NCBI RefSeq assembly: GCF_051622035.1
Contig: NC_135365.1
Location: 17,092,001-17,156,000 of the forward strand
Source: Arctopsyche grandis
Taxonomy: Eukaryota > Arthropoda > Insecta > Trichoptera > Hydropsychidae
Direction of reading: 5' to 3'
Length of the DNA stretch: 64,000 bases
The notes beneath the pieces are model-generated. The model saw only the letters and a list, made by a program, of their open reading frames with translations. It had not been told where the DNA came from and did not search any database. Position numbers and translations under genes: made by a program. Shown here piece by piece: positions 1 through 10,433 of this stretch; the stretch's first letter is position 1, and each line of letters opens with the position of its first letter.

Positions 1-1273
1 ATTATGCGAGCGCGCGTGCATCGATGCATGCACGACGCAAACGGGAAAATTCGCTTCGAACGCTTTTCGCGGTCACCACTCGCAATTTTCATTTTTTTGT
101 ACATTTTAACAACGACAATTGATCGCTACCTTAAAATTAGCATTCATCTGAATATTATTATCTTCAGAAAAGGGATGTGAAATTTAGCAATTTATAGTAA
201 GAACTCACTCAAAAGAGCGGCAGGGGACGTTTAGGTGGAGTCGAACTGTGAGAAACGAATTATCATGTCATTATTAATTCGTTCAATCTTTGACAAGCTT
301 CTTCTAATATTTCTTCAAATATGTGAATCGCCGTTATTGATTACTGTAAAACAAATATAAAATATCATCAAAAACACTCCAGGGGGTGAACTTTTGCAAA
401 GGGATGTGATGGTACCGATTTGACCAAGCAGCGTTTTTTTTACAAGTGCAAAACTATCTAAAAAAATAAACACGTGCCACGTACCTCTCTATGTGTGTTT
501 ATCTTTATTCTATTTGAAGTGACAACGCCTATTGGTTATTTTGAAAAGTTTGATTTGTTCCGTTTGGCTTTTGATAAACCGCGACGAGGGTACTTATACA
601 GATACAATGCAAATAATATAAGCATTTTTATACAATGCGAATTCATACAAACATTGCTCGTATTGAGGAGCGGGGTGAAGGGTGATGAGAATCGCGGAAG
701 GAGATGTGAGGTATTAAACCAAAGTATTTATTTATTGAATACATTCTTTGTGTTGAATACATCGAATACAGTGTCTTTTATTCAATATTTACAACTTAAA
801 AGTATACATTTATATTGTAAATGACCTGATACTTGTTTTTTGTATTTTAGATTCCGATCTTAGTGGAATTCGACATGTCAAACATTTGTATTATAGTCAA
901 GCCTTCTCTGTATAGTCAAATTATTATTATTACATTGTATTATAGTATATATAATACTGTATTATAGTCGAAACACTCTGTATCGGTTAAATAAAAAGGC
1001 TTTATGCATATTCTGTTTTTATGGAATAGATCGAGCGCATTATATGTAGATACATAGGTTGAATGTATTTACCTTTTTTTTTTGTATTTGCCTTAAAAAT
1101 TGCTTGGCGGAAGTATTTTTTTCCAATCTAAAGTGGAAATAGTAGAAAGTGGGAATCGACTGATTTTTTACAAGCCATATTTCATATTTTTATATTTCAC
1201 TTTGTTCTTTCGTCTGATAACATTTTTAAAATTTAATACTTGGTAAAGACGCTATAGCCGTTGAACCCAATTT
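1..1273. other. A+T-rich DNA without recognised gene
   Basis: No convincing gene or repeat seen. The first 80 bases are G+C-richer. A 116-codon open frame at 474-824 on the plus strand shows no recognisable motif and ordinary A+T-rich composition, so it is not called. Around 890-990 the phrase TATTATAGTC recurs, a weak local repetition only. Confidence 0.5.
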
Positions 1274-1512
1274 TATATTTTCCGATGATGCCATTTTCGA
1301 ATTGCCCCTGAGCAACATCTATGGTATGAAACTTATATAAATTTGTACAAATTTGATAAAGTTTCAATATTGAAATGAGATAAATTGGTAAACTTTGATC
1401 CAATTTTGATCAGCAGCACTACAGAAATACTCGTAATGAATCTTTTTCAATCGGGGTTAACCCACGGAATTGAACCCAGTATCCTATCGGTGGTGAACGC
1501 CATCGGCTTCTA
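1274..1512 (-). mobile_element. tRNA-derived SINE, tail type B (degraded)
   Basis: Read on the minus strand, the element has a tRNA-like head with a B box GGTTCAATTCC, an extra segment of about 40 bases (GATTGAAAAAGATT..), a GCTGCTGATC junction, and a decayed copy of the core (TTTACCAATTTATCTC..ATTGAAAC). It ends in a tail with ACCATAGATG and GGCATCATCGG. The same head, extra segment and tail recur at 39630-39882 and 56983-57316, which defines a subfamily. It is old and diverged, so the boundaries are approximate. Confidence 0.65.
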
Positions 1513-2520
1513 ATATTTTTTGTGGTGAAAATTGGTATTGAATCAATCATTGTCATTGAAATTTTATTGAAAACTCTGACAGAAGTACATACATAGGTCG
1601 ATCTGAATTTTAGTAAACTAGTATTCGTAATAATCAAGAAAATACATGGCATTTATTTACACCATTTTGTATGTGTACATAAATATGTATTAGTATTTTC
1701 AGTTCGAATATTATTCACAAGATATAAACAGTCTCATATGACTTTCGGTAGATTTTCAATAACGATTCGCACAAATATCCGCAAATAGTATTCCACAAAA
1801 TGGAATATATGTACGTTCTTCAGTGCGGACTGGGATAAAAAGCGAACACCTAATAATAGAATCGAGTTCTAAATCTCCAGACGGTTTTACTCGCGTCGTA
1901 CACACTACAATATATTACAGAGTAAATGTATGATTTTTTCCCTGCCGTCTAAAATACTCGCACATTTCTCACGTACGTGAAAGGAAACAATGATGGTACA
2001 CGTCGAAACTGTTTACCGTTACATTTTCATCTGAAGGGACGCTGGCCTAGGAAAAAGTGGAGATGGCGAAATAGAGGATTTCGGCGATGAAGGTCCCGAA
2101 ATAAAAAAAAATGAAAAAAAAAAACACTGTGAACTATCTCAATGATAAATAGCAGGCCTTTTTGCACGTAACAACTTATGGCACGCGATACAGAATACGT
2201 TACATCGACGAAAAAATTCCAGTCGGCACTTTCCCTCCACACGTATAATAAATACGAGCTTTTAACTTTATTTTCATTGTTTTAGCGTGAAAATATTTTA
2301 AAACTTCACATATTAAGTTTGCTGTTTACGTGTCATTTTATACCGGCTATATAAAAAAGGAATGTTGAACGTTTAATATGAAACTTTTTCATATGAAAAA
2401 ATCGACTGTGTTTTATATAGTGTGGTACAATACGTAAGTAAAACTTATTTATGCAAAATCTATCACATAAACATCAAGTTAGATTTGCAACTTATATACA
2501 TCGCAAATAAGTCGAGCACT
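1513..2520. other. A+T-rich DNA without recognised gene
   Basis: No gene or recognised repeat. Open frames here (for example 2027-2242 minus) include homopolymer runs such as the A-run near 2105-2122 and have no recognisable domain. Confidence 0.5.
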
Positions 2521-2524
2521 AGGC

Positions 2525-2790
2525 CCATGGACGCTTGACTGAACGAACATAAAGCCGACGGTCATTTAGCTAAACGGACACTTGGCCGAACGGACATTGA
2601 AATTTTTAATTATATAAATTTACCAAAAAATATCAATTAATAAGATTGAGGTGACTTTTAAATAATTTATCTATTTTCAGTGAGGTTTGAGTGATTTAGA
2701 TACAAAATCGTCCAAACGTCCATCAACCTAATATCTATTCGAATCCCTATTCAAACAAGTGTCCATTCGGCCAAAAAACCACCCAAGCGC
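2525..2790. repeat. MITE-like element built of GGCCGAACGGACA motifs
   Basis: Both ends are made of reiterated, degenerate units of about 20 bases such as ACACTTGGCCGAACGGACA. The left end reads one way and the right end (CGTCCATCAACCTAATATC.., GTGTCCATTCGGCC) is its inverse, so the element is roughly palindromic around an A+T-rich centre (2605-2700). The centre resembles that of the copy at 5150-5450. There is no coding capacity. The inverted arrangement fits a non-autonomous DNA transposon; the superfamily is unknown and I could not identify a target duplication. Confidence 0.6.
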
Positions 2791-2810
2791 GGAGTTGTTG
2801 CGAGAGACAC

Positions 2811-2982
2811 TAAAGGTTGCAAATTTTTTTGGAACCGTTCTAATGAAGTAAGATAAATTGACAAACGCTGACATGGATTCACATATCCAAGGTCTGGCCA
2901 GCAAACACCGGGCCAAGGAGCGAACCCATAACCACTCAGTTGAAAGCATTAGACACTGACAGCTGAGCTATGTTACTGGTTA
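2811..2982 (-). mobile_element. tRNA-derived SINE, truncated
   Basis: The minus strand carries the shared SINE core (GGAACCGTTC, ATTGAC, CTCTGAC-like and GGTCTGGCCAGCA motifs in plus-strand form) followed by a tRNA-like head. The head has a B box read as GGTTCGCTCC and a 3' flank TAGCTCAGCTGTCAGTG resembling an A box. The 3' tail is missing. It abuts the MITE-like repeat to its left. Confidence 0.7.
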
Positions 2983-3276
2983 ATAATAGCATAGCTAGAA
3001 TCCGGAAAAAGTAAAGCATTAATCAGATTTTTGATATAATTTTCATATAGAAAAAAAATATAGCAATATCTTATAGCGATCGTTAAATGACAAATTATTA
3101 GTACATAGGTACATGTAGGAAAGATTTTTGAACGTGCAGATTTTGTCGTCAGCTAGCCTGCAAAGGGCAGATCGAGCATGGAACTATCTAGCTGATATAG
3201 GACACTTGCCTTATGGTAGGTCTGATAGATATATACATATATACAATTCTCGTTAATTCGTTTCGTTCTCCAGCTA

Positions 3277-3552
3277 TTGCGTGGTAATACGTCATGCCCG
3301 TTGTTGCTGGAACAGTTGGGACTTTATGTCCCTAATAATTATGTGCGTGGTAGACATCATCATTTAATGGTTGTACCTGCTGCTCGCACAGTTCTTTTTC
3401 GAATGGCTCCTATTCCAAGAGCTATTCGACTTCTCAATGAAATCGTTGCTGCTGTCCCTGAATGTGATATTTTCCACCTTGGGGAGCGTAGATTGTCGGA
3501 TATTATCTTAACATATTTATCTGGTAACCTGCGCTCATCATTACTTTCTTAA
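3277..3552 (+). pseudogene. C-terminal remnant of a LINE reverse transcriptase ORF
   Basis: About 92 codons end at a stop after LRSSLLS. Recognisable C-terminal signatures are LGLYVPNNYVRGR, PAARTVLFRMAPIPRAIRLL and PECDIFHLGERR. They match the style of the post-RT C-terminal region of Jockey/CR1-type LINE ORF2 proteins: a 'YVP' segment, an 'R-T' segment and an 'N...DIF' segment. The catalytic RT domain is absent and the frame has no credible start codon, so this is the 3' end of a truncated insertion and not a gene. Confidence 0.75.
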
Positions 3553-3905
3553 TTTGAATGTGATGAATGAGTGGAATCTTAATCTACTCTCTTCCATTTG
3601 GGCCTCGCTGTGATTTTATTTTTTATTCATATTTTGTTTTATTTTATTTTATTTTTTCTTTCTCTTTTGTACATTTTTATATACTATTTTAATTTTGCTC
3701 AGTGTAAACAAAGAATGGGATTTATGGATTTTATTTTTAATTTTTACACTTTTGTTATTTTTTTTTTCTCTCTGAATGATGTATTATTTTCCTTTTGTTA
3801 CTTTTTTATTATTTTATTTTACCATGTTTTCTGCTTTTGCTTTTTTCCTTTATTTACAGTTTACTTGTTTTTATATCATGTTTTTATATCTTTTTCAAAT
3901 GTAGG

Positions 3906-3946
3906 CCATTGTGGCGCATTAGGTTCTTCCTGTAATGCCACAATGG
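3906..3946 (+). other. 3'-terminal stem-loop of LINE family A
   Basis: The outer stem is 9 perfect base pairs, CCATTGTGG (3906-3914) with CCACAATGG (3938-3946). Inside are a CG bulge on the left, CATTA paired with TAATG, a TG bulge on the right, then GG paired with CC closing a TTCTT loop. It lies just before the (AAATA)n end of the LINE. SINE tails at 16519-16559 and 18599-18639 have the same layout with different stem bases. Such 3' stem-loops are known to be recognised by the encoded reverse transcriptase in some LINE/SINE pairs; that role here is inferred. Confidence 0.8.
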
Positions 3947-3966
3947 TCCAAAACTATTAAATAAAT

Positions 3967-5149
3967 AAATAAATATCGAATCGAAAATATGCTAAATAAA
4001 GATATAATCCACGTGTATCGTTGAAAATCCTTCGCACCCTCATTCTACATATGTACATATGTTATCTCTCATTATATAAACTTGTTGTGTTGCATGCTAT
4101 TTATATGAATGTAACCTTGAGATTTTGCTTATTTCGCTTTATGAATACATTCAACCGTCATGCAAGCCGTTAACTTTTGTTTATATGTTATCAAAATGTG
4201 TATGAATATACATATAAGGTTTAAAATTTTTAAATCTTTTGAACGAGAATAATGAGTTAAGGATAGCCTCATTAACAATGAAATATCCCTGACGGTATCC
4301 GCAGAAAACTGTATTTTTCACGAACAAAAGCTATGATCACACTGCGATAAGATTTACCCTCATCACGGGTCGTGAGGAAGAAAGGGTATGTATAAATATA
4401 TGTACATATATAAAAAGAGAAACAAATACAGGCTCACGTACGAAATGGGTCACGTTGGGTTCAGACTTCATACGTTGGCCGCGCACAGACTATAAGGGCG
4501 CGCCTTAGGCCTTTGTATTCAAGTCAGGGTCCGCGGCCGAGCAAACGAACCCTCCCTCGGGGCCATTTCATATACCGATCGTCGGATTCCGCGTATATCG
4601 GCGCAAAAGTGAGCTTTTCCGGACGCAGCATCCCTCCCGCGAGCTTTCGCCCTGTGTCTGTGACGCAACTCCGCGGCTAACGCGCGCTAAAGCCCCCGCC
4701 CCCCCCCCCCCTCCCTCAGAGACTTCCGGTTTTGTGTATGAGAACCAAGTATTTTCACATCGCTTATGCCCTTTCTGGACAAATTGGATGTGATGATTCA
4801 TCTCTCGAAAGTACATAGTTCTCCATAATTAAATATGTGAAAAAATATATTAGTTGAAATTTTCAATGAAAGTAATTATTATCTAAATAAAAATCTTAAT
4901 ACATAAGAAAAAAACTAACTTCATAACAATCTGATCTTTCGTCCACTGATACATTAATATCCACTGATAATTGGCAGACGATGTGCTGACGTATGATTGA
5001 ATTATATTATTTTATTTTCCTTGGGATTCCCTTCAACACCATCATGTTGGTTTGTTCGTTGTTCGAATTTGCGCTTACGCCTCTTAAATTGAGAAATTAT
5101 ATAAGAGGCAGCATCATAAATTGAGTTTCGTAATGAGTTCGGGGTGAGT
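3967..5149. other. Gene-free DNA with a G+C-rich island
   Basis: No gene recognised. 4430-4760 is clearly G+C-richer than its surroundings (GGGCGCGCC, CGCGGCCGAG, and a C-run at about 4696-4712). It is not shared with any repeat I can see in the window, so it could be a conserved noncoding or promoter-like segment. Evidence is composition only. Confidence 0.4.
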
Positions 5150-5450
5150 GATCCTTCCGGTTGACGGACTATAGGCCGAATGGACACTTGGTCGACCGAC
5201 ATTTACACGAATGTAATTTGAAATTGCTTAATTTTATCAAATAAATACATACAATTTTATAATGTCGAGATGATTACTAAATATTGTAGTATAATAATCA
5301 GTTTTGAGTAATTTCGAAATATGTACAATCGGTCAAATATCTGTTCGACCAAAAGTCCGTTAGCCTTATGTCTGTTAGCCTAATGACCAAGCGTTCGTCG
5401 GTCAAGTATCTATTTGGCCAATAGTACGTCAACCAAAAATTCATGGCATT
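5150..5450. repeat. Second copy of the GGCCGAACGGACA MITE-like element
   Basis: The left end carries GGCCGAATGGACACTTGGTCGACCGACATT. The right end (5328-5450) is a series of inverse motifs such as TCGGTCAAATATCTGTTCGACC and AAGTCCGTTAGCC. The A+T-rich centre, with TTGAAATTGCTTAATTTTATC and a GTTTTGAGTAATTTCG segment, matches the centre of the copy at 2525-2790. The right arm holds more reiterated units than the left, so unit number varies between arms and copies. Confidence 0.6.
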
Positions 5451-5544
5451 ATCGAAATTTGTTGATATATATATAAAAAAGTTTTTCAAAAACAAGGCTC
5501 TTCTCTGTTTTGTATATAAAAATATTAAGATAATATATTTAAAA

Positions 5545-5745
5545 AAATGTGACCAACCCATGACTTTATCTATGTATTTGAGATCACAAAAAAAATTATA
5601 TTAAACCGTACAGACACATTCACACATACCGGCAGCATTATGAAATACGAATAGCTATGACAGCATTTTCGATACAAATTGAGCGCAAATGTATGTAAAC
5701 TTGCACAAGACAAAAGTTCTACTTCCGGTTGTCGGATCCTTGGGT
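5545..5745. repeat. Dispersed repeat Y, copy 1
   Basis: This segment is homologous to 34567-34745. Shared stretches in the same order include GTGACCAACC(C/T)ATGACTTTATC, ACCGTACAGACACATT and ACAAAAGTTCTACTT. No coding signal is present. It may be an untranslated part of a larger transposon. Confidence 0.6.
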
Positions 5746-5769
5746 CACCGTTAGTATAAAATTACATAA

Positions 5770-5976
5770 AGGCGATCCAAGGCTTGAAGTAATATATTTA
5801 ATTACAACATAAGTCCCGAGTGATACACAAGGTGAAAGGAAGGTCGCAGGAAGATGAGTGGATGAAATAAAAAAAATATATGAGATTGGCGCGAAAATTA
5901 GATGAATGGAAACCTTTTGGACAGGCCTTCATCTACCGGTGGACGGCGAAAGGCTGTAATTGATGATGATGATGAT
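5770..5976 (+). mobile_element. 3' end of an RTE-like LINE with (GAT)n tail
   Basis: The plus strand reads, with stops and shifts, as KWKEGRRKM, then RLARKLDEWKPFGQAF and YRWTAKG, before a TGATGATGATGATGAT terminal repeat. This is the familiar C-terminal pattern ('GRR.W.DDI..A..R..W..L..AY') of endonuclease-reverse transcriptase LINEs in insects. Only the last 60-70 codons remain. Which of the two C-terminal LINE types in the window it belongs to is unclear. Confidence 0.6.
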
Positions 5977-6226
5977 AAGTCAATTTTTTATCAGAATTTC
6001 ATTTATCACGTTTATTTATTTAAAATTAATTTGTTTTAACTTAATCAATTATTTATTACGATCAATCGTATCGATTGTTATTAAAGTTATACTAGAAAGT
6101 ATTACATATGTACATATGTAATTTTCATATATTTAGTATTTTAACTTTATCTAAATGTATTTATTCAATTTCAAACAAGACTATTGCAAAAAGATGTTGT
6201 AGTTTACACTTTTTATAAAATAAAGT

Positions 6227-6235
6227 AAAAAAAAA
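6227..6235 (-). terminator. RNA polymerase III terminator of tRNA-Pro 1
   Basis: A run of nine A on the plus strand, i.e. T9 on the transcribed minus strand, begins two bases after the tRNA 3' end. A T-run of four or more is the standard pol III stop. Confidence 0.9.
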
Positions 6236-6236
6236 T

Positions 6237-6308
6237 GGGCTCAACCGGGATTTGAACCCGGGACCTCTCGCACCCAAAGCGAGAATCATACCCCTAGACC
6301 ATTGAGCC
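6237..6308 (-). tRNA. tRNA-Pro (anticodon TGG)
   Basis: A 72-nt cloverleaf on the minus strand. The acceptor GGCTCAA (6308-6302) pairs with TTGAGCC next to discriminator C (6237). The anticodon stem CTCGC/GCGAG closes the loop TTTGGGT with anticodon TGG, which reads CCA and other CCN proline codons. The A box is TGGTCTAGGGG and the B box GGTTCAAATCC. There is no intron. A T9 pol III stop follows at once. An identical gene lies at 32985-33056 in the same orientation with different flanks, so both are probably functional paralogues and not SINE heads. Confidence 0.96.
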
Positions 6309-8189
6309 ACCTGTGCACCGAATCAATAATAAATGTTAATTTCCAAAATGGAAAATATGATTCGACACGTTTATTGCACACACAGCAGTTGTGAAACGTC
6401 ACGGTTGTGTGTACATACATAATGGAATTATAAATATGTATGTATTTGTTCATATCAGTCGATTGTTATCGCATTAAAACAAAATCTTATCGGTAAAGTA
6501 CAGATAGATATAGGCTTATATCTTTTGACGTAAAACTACTCTATTCGTGAAGATAAATTCAAGATTAATTCTAGCATAGTAATTATAATTAATCCGGTGA
6601 TTTGCAGTCAGTTTTTAGTATTGATATAACGACTACACATTGTTGATTCCAATGATACCGACAAAGCGTACCATAAAATGGTGATAACGATCAGTTAAAT
6701 GATCTTTTTAAAAAAAAAACTTTACTATTAAAGCATGTGTGTATGCATTTAAACACAAATCCACTTTTCACGTGGAATCTATGAGATGCGGAGCGTGCAA
6801 CAGCACCGGCACGCAAGAAAGCCGGAAAGAAAGATGATTCCGGTTCAGAAAATCCGGGTTTTTTTGTGTTATTCAGCCGGTTTCAGGAAGTCATCTCACA
6901 ATCAGATTGCGGCGACAGAAACGGCAATTTCTGTCAAGCGCGTTTTGTGAGGGTGAAAGTCCTCGACTCGCCGGGAGATGGATTCGGAATGGCCGGAATC
7001 CTCACAAACCGACACAAACCGGCCATTGGTATTCAACCTGGACGAACCACCCCTGCCCGGTGATTGATCGTCAGCCCTGGGGGTTGGCACGTCAACGCAG
7101 ACATGTTCCGGAAACGGAACACAGCCGCAAACATCTGGACGTCTATCGGCTTCACCGCAGACAACTGTGTACTCTTTTTTTTTAATGGTGTGAAAGCCTA
7201 TTGATTCTAACCCAGTTTCGGAACCCTTTGGACTAATTACGATACTGATATATGTATTTGATATTTTCCAGACTCACTGTGGATGTCAAATTTGTAATAA
7301 AACCGTGCGCTAGAAAAATATGGCTTCACTTTTAGCAACACGACATCCTGTCACCCGCTTGGACTCTTCTTCCCATACCATTTTTATCGCATAACAATAT
7401 GAAATGTATCAATCAAGTATTGTATCCACGAGAAATTAGAATTTTTAAAATTTAATTTACAATTAACTTGTATACAGTATCAATGTCATGCTTTTGTCTT
7501 CATTATTGTATTCTGACATTTCACATATGCGTTAAATATGTACAAACATATATTTACATACATACATACATATATATATTCATGTCATTTTGTCATCATA
7601 TTTTTCTTAAAATTTCACTCATCGAAGTATATATTAAGAAAAAATAAGAGTTTTTTTTTATCGTTTTGCACATGTAAAAAACGTTAGCACGCTTAAATTA
7701 TGCCAGGCCAAGGTTCACCTCCTGTTGTATTTTCGGTGATATATTTTTAAAGCTTTTATTATGCTTTAATCTGTGCGCCCTTTGTCTCATATATTTTTGC
7801 CTAAAATTTCTTTTAACATTGATATTTTGGATGTCGTGATGGAAAAAATCATCGTAGTAACCCGTAGAAACTTTGGACAGGTGATTCTTATATTTAATGA
7901 AATGTAGGAGAAGCCAAAATAATAATATCGGACTAATTACAAATGATATATAACACACCCATTTACAGCTGGATTCTACCTAGATATGCGGTGTATGATT
8001 ATGTGTGTCTAAAGGAGAAATTAACACTAAAATATGAAAAGATGGTTTTTAAAAAACTTTTTTTACTAATTTATTTTATTTTATGGTTTTCGGAGTTTTT
8101 TTTTTTCATTTCAATATCTGGAATAAAAATTACACCAATATATTATTTTATTTAATCTCTTAGTGAATTGGAAACTTGTGTGAGAAAGT
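6309..8189. other. Gene-free DNA with a G+C-rich island at 6757-7190
   Basis: No gene or repeat is recognised. The island 6757-7190 is G+C-rich, carries overlapping open frames on both strands (about 60-90 codons) and has no domain I recognise, so the frames are not called. The island begins with AAATCCACTTTTCACGTGG, a 19-base string found again at 23097-23115 at the edge of another G+C-rich island; the string contains the E-box CACGTG. 7530-7580 is a CATA/TATA microsatellite. Confidence 0.45.
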
Positions 8190-9185
8190 GTATAAAAGCT
8201 TGTTTGTAATATTAAGAAAATATGAGATGAGAGTAAATGTGAGTGAAAAATGTTACTGTTTAACTTGTAAGTTGTGAAGGGGCGGTAGAAAGACTCATAT
8301 TGATGGCGAGCTGTCATCGCTTCGATTTGACACAAGACTCCAGTGTAAATTTTAATGAGTTCGTTAATGATTTAACTTCTCTACCTTTATGTCGAATGTA
8401 CTTTGTGCGTGTACTTCAATGTTACATATAATAATCCCCATTTGTCGGTAAGATATTAAAGCGACTAAAAGAGTGGAAGTAGTTCAAAATCAGATCACAA
8501 TTATTTGATGGGCAGGAATCTCACTGAACTAACAGAGTGAAGCTAATAAAAAGCTTGTAAAAATCAGCTGATAACTAAAAATAATTGTATGTGATGTATG
8601 TATATAAGCTTATTGTAAAAAACTAAATGTATGTAAGCTTATTGTCAATCATATTAACAGTTAGATACAACATAACTTCTTATTGAATACTTATCTCGCA
8701 GATAAAACTCCGTGAAGAGATATACTTTTAGCCGTGAAATGTCAGATCTGACATATTTGGCCAAAAATCAATATATATCGTGTATCACATTACATGAAGC
8801 TAGACGCCAAATTTGAAATTTATATATACATATGAGAGTTAAAACTATAAATATTTAAATATTAGAGATAACGAGAACCTATAGAGCAAATTTTATAAAA
8901 TTTAGAGTGAATTATAGGCGTTTAAACAATTCAAATCTGAAATGGCCATATCAAGGCGAAAAGGTTGAAGATAGTTTATGGTAGCTTGCCGTACCGTCAT
9001 AGACGTCACCGTACCCGAGATTCTGGATATTTGATACGCATTGTATACGATATTTTATCTCCAACGTAATGGCAGAAGATACATTAACGTATATTGATGA
9101 CCAAAATGAGCAATATGGCAAAGTATGAAAACGATCGGATAAGAGATAAGAGATATAAAAAATGACCGCTAACACGAAAACCATG
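8190..9185. repeat. Dispersed repeat Q, longest copy (modules P2, P4, P3)
   Basis: Three segments recur elsewhere. 8190-8530 matches, in reverse orientation, 13745-13990 and 51885-52150 (GTGGAAGTAGTTCAAAATCAGATCACAA type). 8880-8945 matches the reverse of 42205-42270 (TTTAAACGCCTATAA). 9090-9130 matches the reverse of 26965-27010 and 42015-42080 (CCGATCGTTTTCA.ACTTTGCC). The element is therefore about 1 kb or more. No terminal structure or ORF was found, so the class is unknown. Other copies join the modules in different combinations. Confidence 0.55.
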
Positions 9186-10433
9186 TGATCTGTATAAGTG
9201 GTAAGTAAAAAAGCAAGTGGATTTAAGGTGTATGTAGATCAATGCTGAATATCTGCTATACCAGGCTTTACAACGACACTATCGTTAACGATGTATTACA
9301 TATTTAACGATTATTATTACGATAAATAATAATATTATTATAATAATATTATAACGATTTATGTGATTTCTGGTGTATAGAATTCGTTTGGTCTGCTGCC
9401 ACTAGAATATCACTTTATCGAGGAACAGTTAATATTTGCTTCATGATATTGTTTGAATAATCGTTAAATTAATATATCAATGCCAATGAAAATTAATATT
9501 ATTTTTCAAATATTACACAAATCTATTATATTATATAATGTATCAACAAAACATAATATGATTACATTATTGAATTCTGCGAACTTATTATTTTCACGTA
9601 TGAATACACAAATAATTTAATCCAAAAATACCTCAATAATTGAGATCAGCCTAATCATATCGCTAACAATAGCTATTCATTCCCGTGATTAATTTTCATC
9701 ATTTCCTTCAATAATAAAGTGTACGCATATATATATATATATATTGCGTACCGTTTTTTTTTTACATTATGTATTATATTCTATGGAATATTCCCGTATT
9801 ATATATTTCTACACAAAAGATCCCCCGCATATTACGACCACACATACGTATCTCCTATCTTATTTTGCAATCTTGCAAATTACTAATTTTTTTTATTGAT
9901 GATAATATTTAATTTGGCCGCAATATTATACGAGGCTGAATTATTGTTTATATTTGAACAGTTTGCCTAATATTCGATTGAGTTTACCCGTAACGTCGAT
10001 GTTTACTTATTAATACCAGGCCGAGTTTGCCGAGAACTTGAAGTGAACGCGAAATCGTCTAGCGAGTTAGCATTTATGTATGTGTCAAGTTTGCATTGAT
10101 TAACGAGAACGTCGGTTAAGTGTTTTGTTTGCCTAACAACATATTTGCCTGAACTCGTCATTTAATTTTCCGAGTTCAATGAAAGAGCAAAATTTTCCAA
10201 AGAAAAACCCACCTTCGTGTATTTATAAGCGATTCAGTCTCAAAATTGCTCCACTCACTGGTTGTTTTATTCTGTTGACTTTTTTTTATATTTTTATTGC
10301 ATACTACGGCGCTGTTTATATTTGTTCAGTAAATAAACGTTTAATATCTGACGAATGATTAAAGATGTCTTTCGGAATTTTTCACGCGGAAGGAAAATGT
10401 TGAAACGTTCTTTTTCTTCTTTCTCGCTTGCTC
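9186..10433. other. A+T-rich DNA without recognised gene
   Basis: No gene recognised. It includes an (AT)n run at about 9727-9746 and low-complexity TAATATTAT strings near 9320-9350. Confidence 0.5.

Larger units (their letters stand above)
3266..3966 (+). mobile_element. LINE 3' end (family A) with hairpin tail
   Basis: A 5'-truncated non-LTR retrotransposon. It contains the end of a reverse-transcriptase ORF (3277-3552), a very T-rich 3' untranslated region (3600-3900), a stem-loop at 3906-3946 and a terminal (AAATA)n repeat tail at 3958-3976. A second copy of the coding end lies on the minus strand at 47110-47382, showing that this is a dispersed family. The hairpin plus short tandem-repeat tail is the 3' arrangement known from CR1/L2-type LINEs. 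That clade assignment is inference, because only the C-terminus is present. Confidence 0.75.

Noticed and set aside
3598..3960. 120-codon hydrophobic open frame resembling a membrane protein
   Set aside because: It is the T-rich 3' untranslated region of LINE A read in frame; phenylalanine and leucine come from the T-runs.
10200..10330. Possible promoter: TATTTATA followed by TCAGTC
   Set aside because: The spacing between the TATA-like word and initiator-like word is too short and no gene follows.
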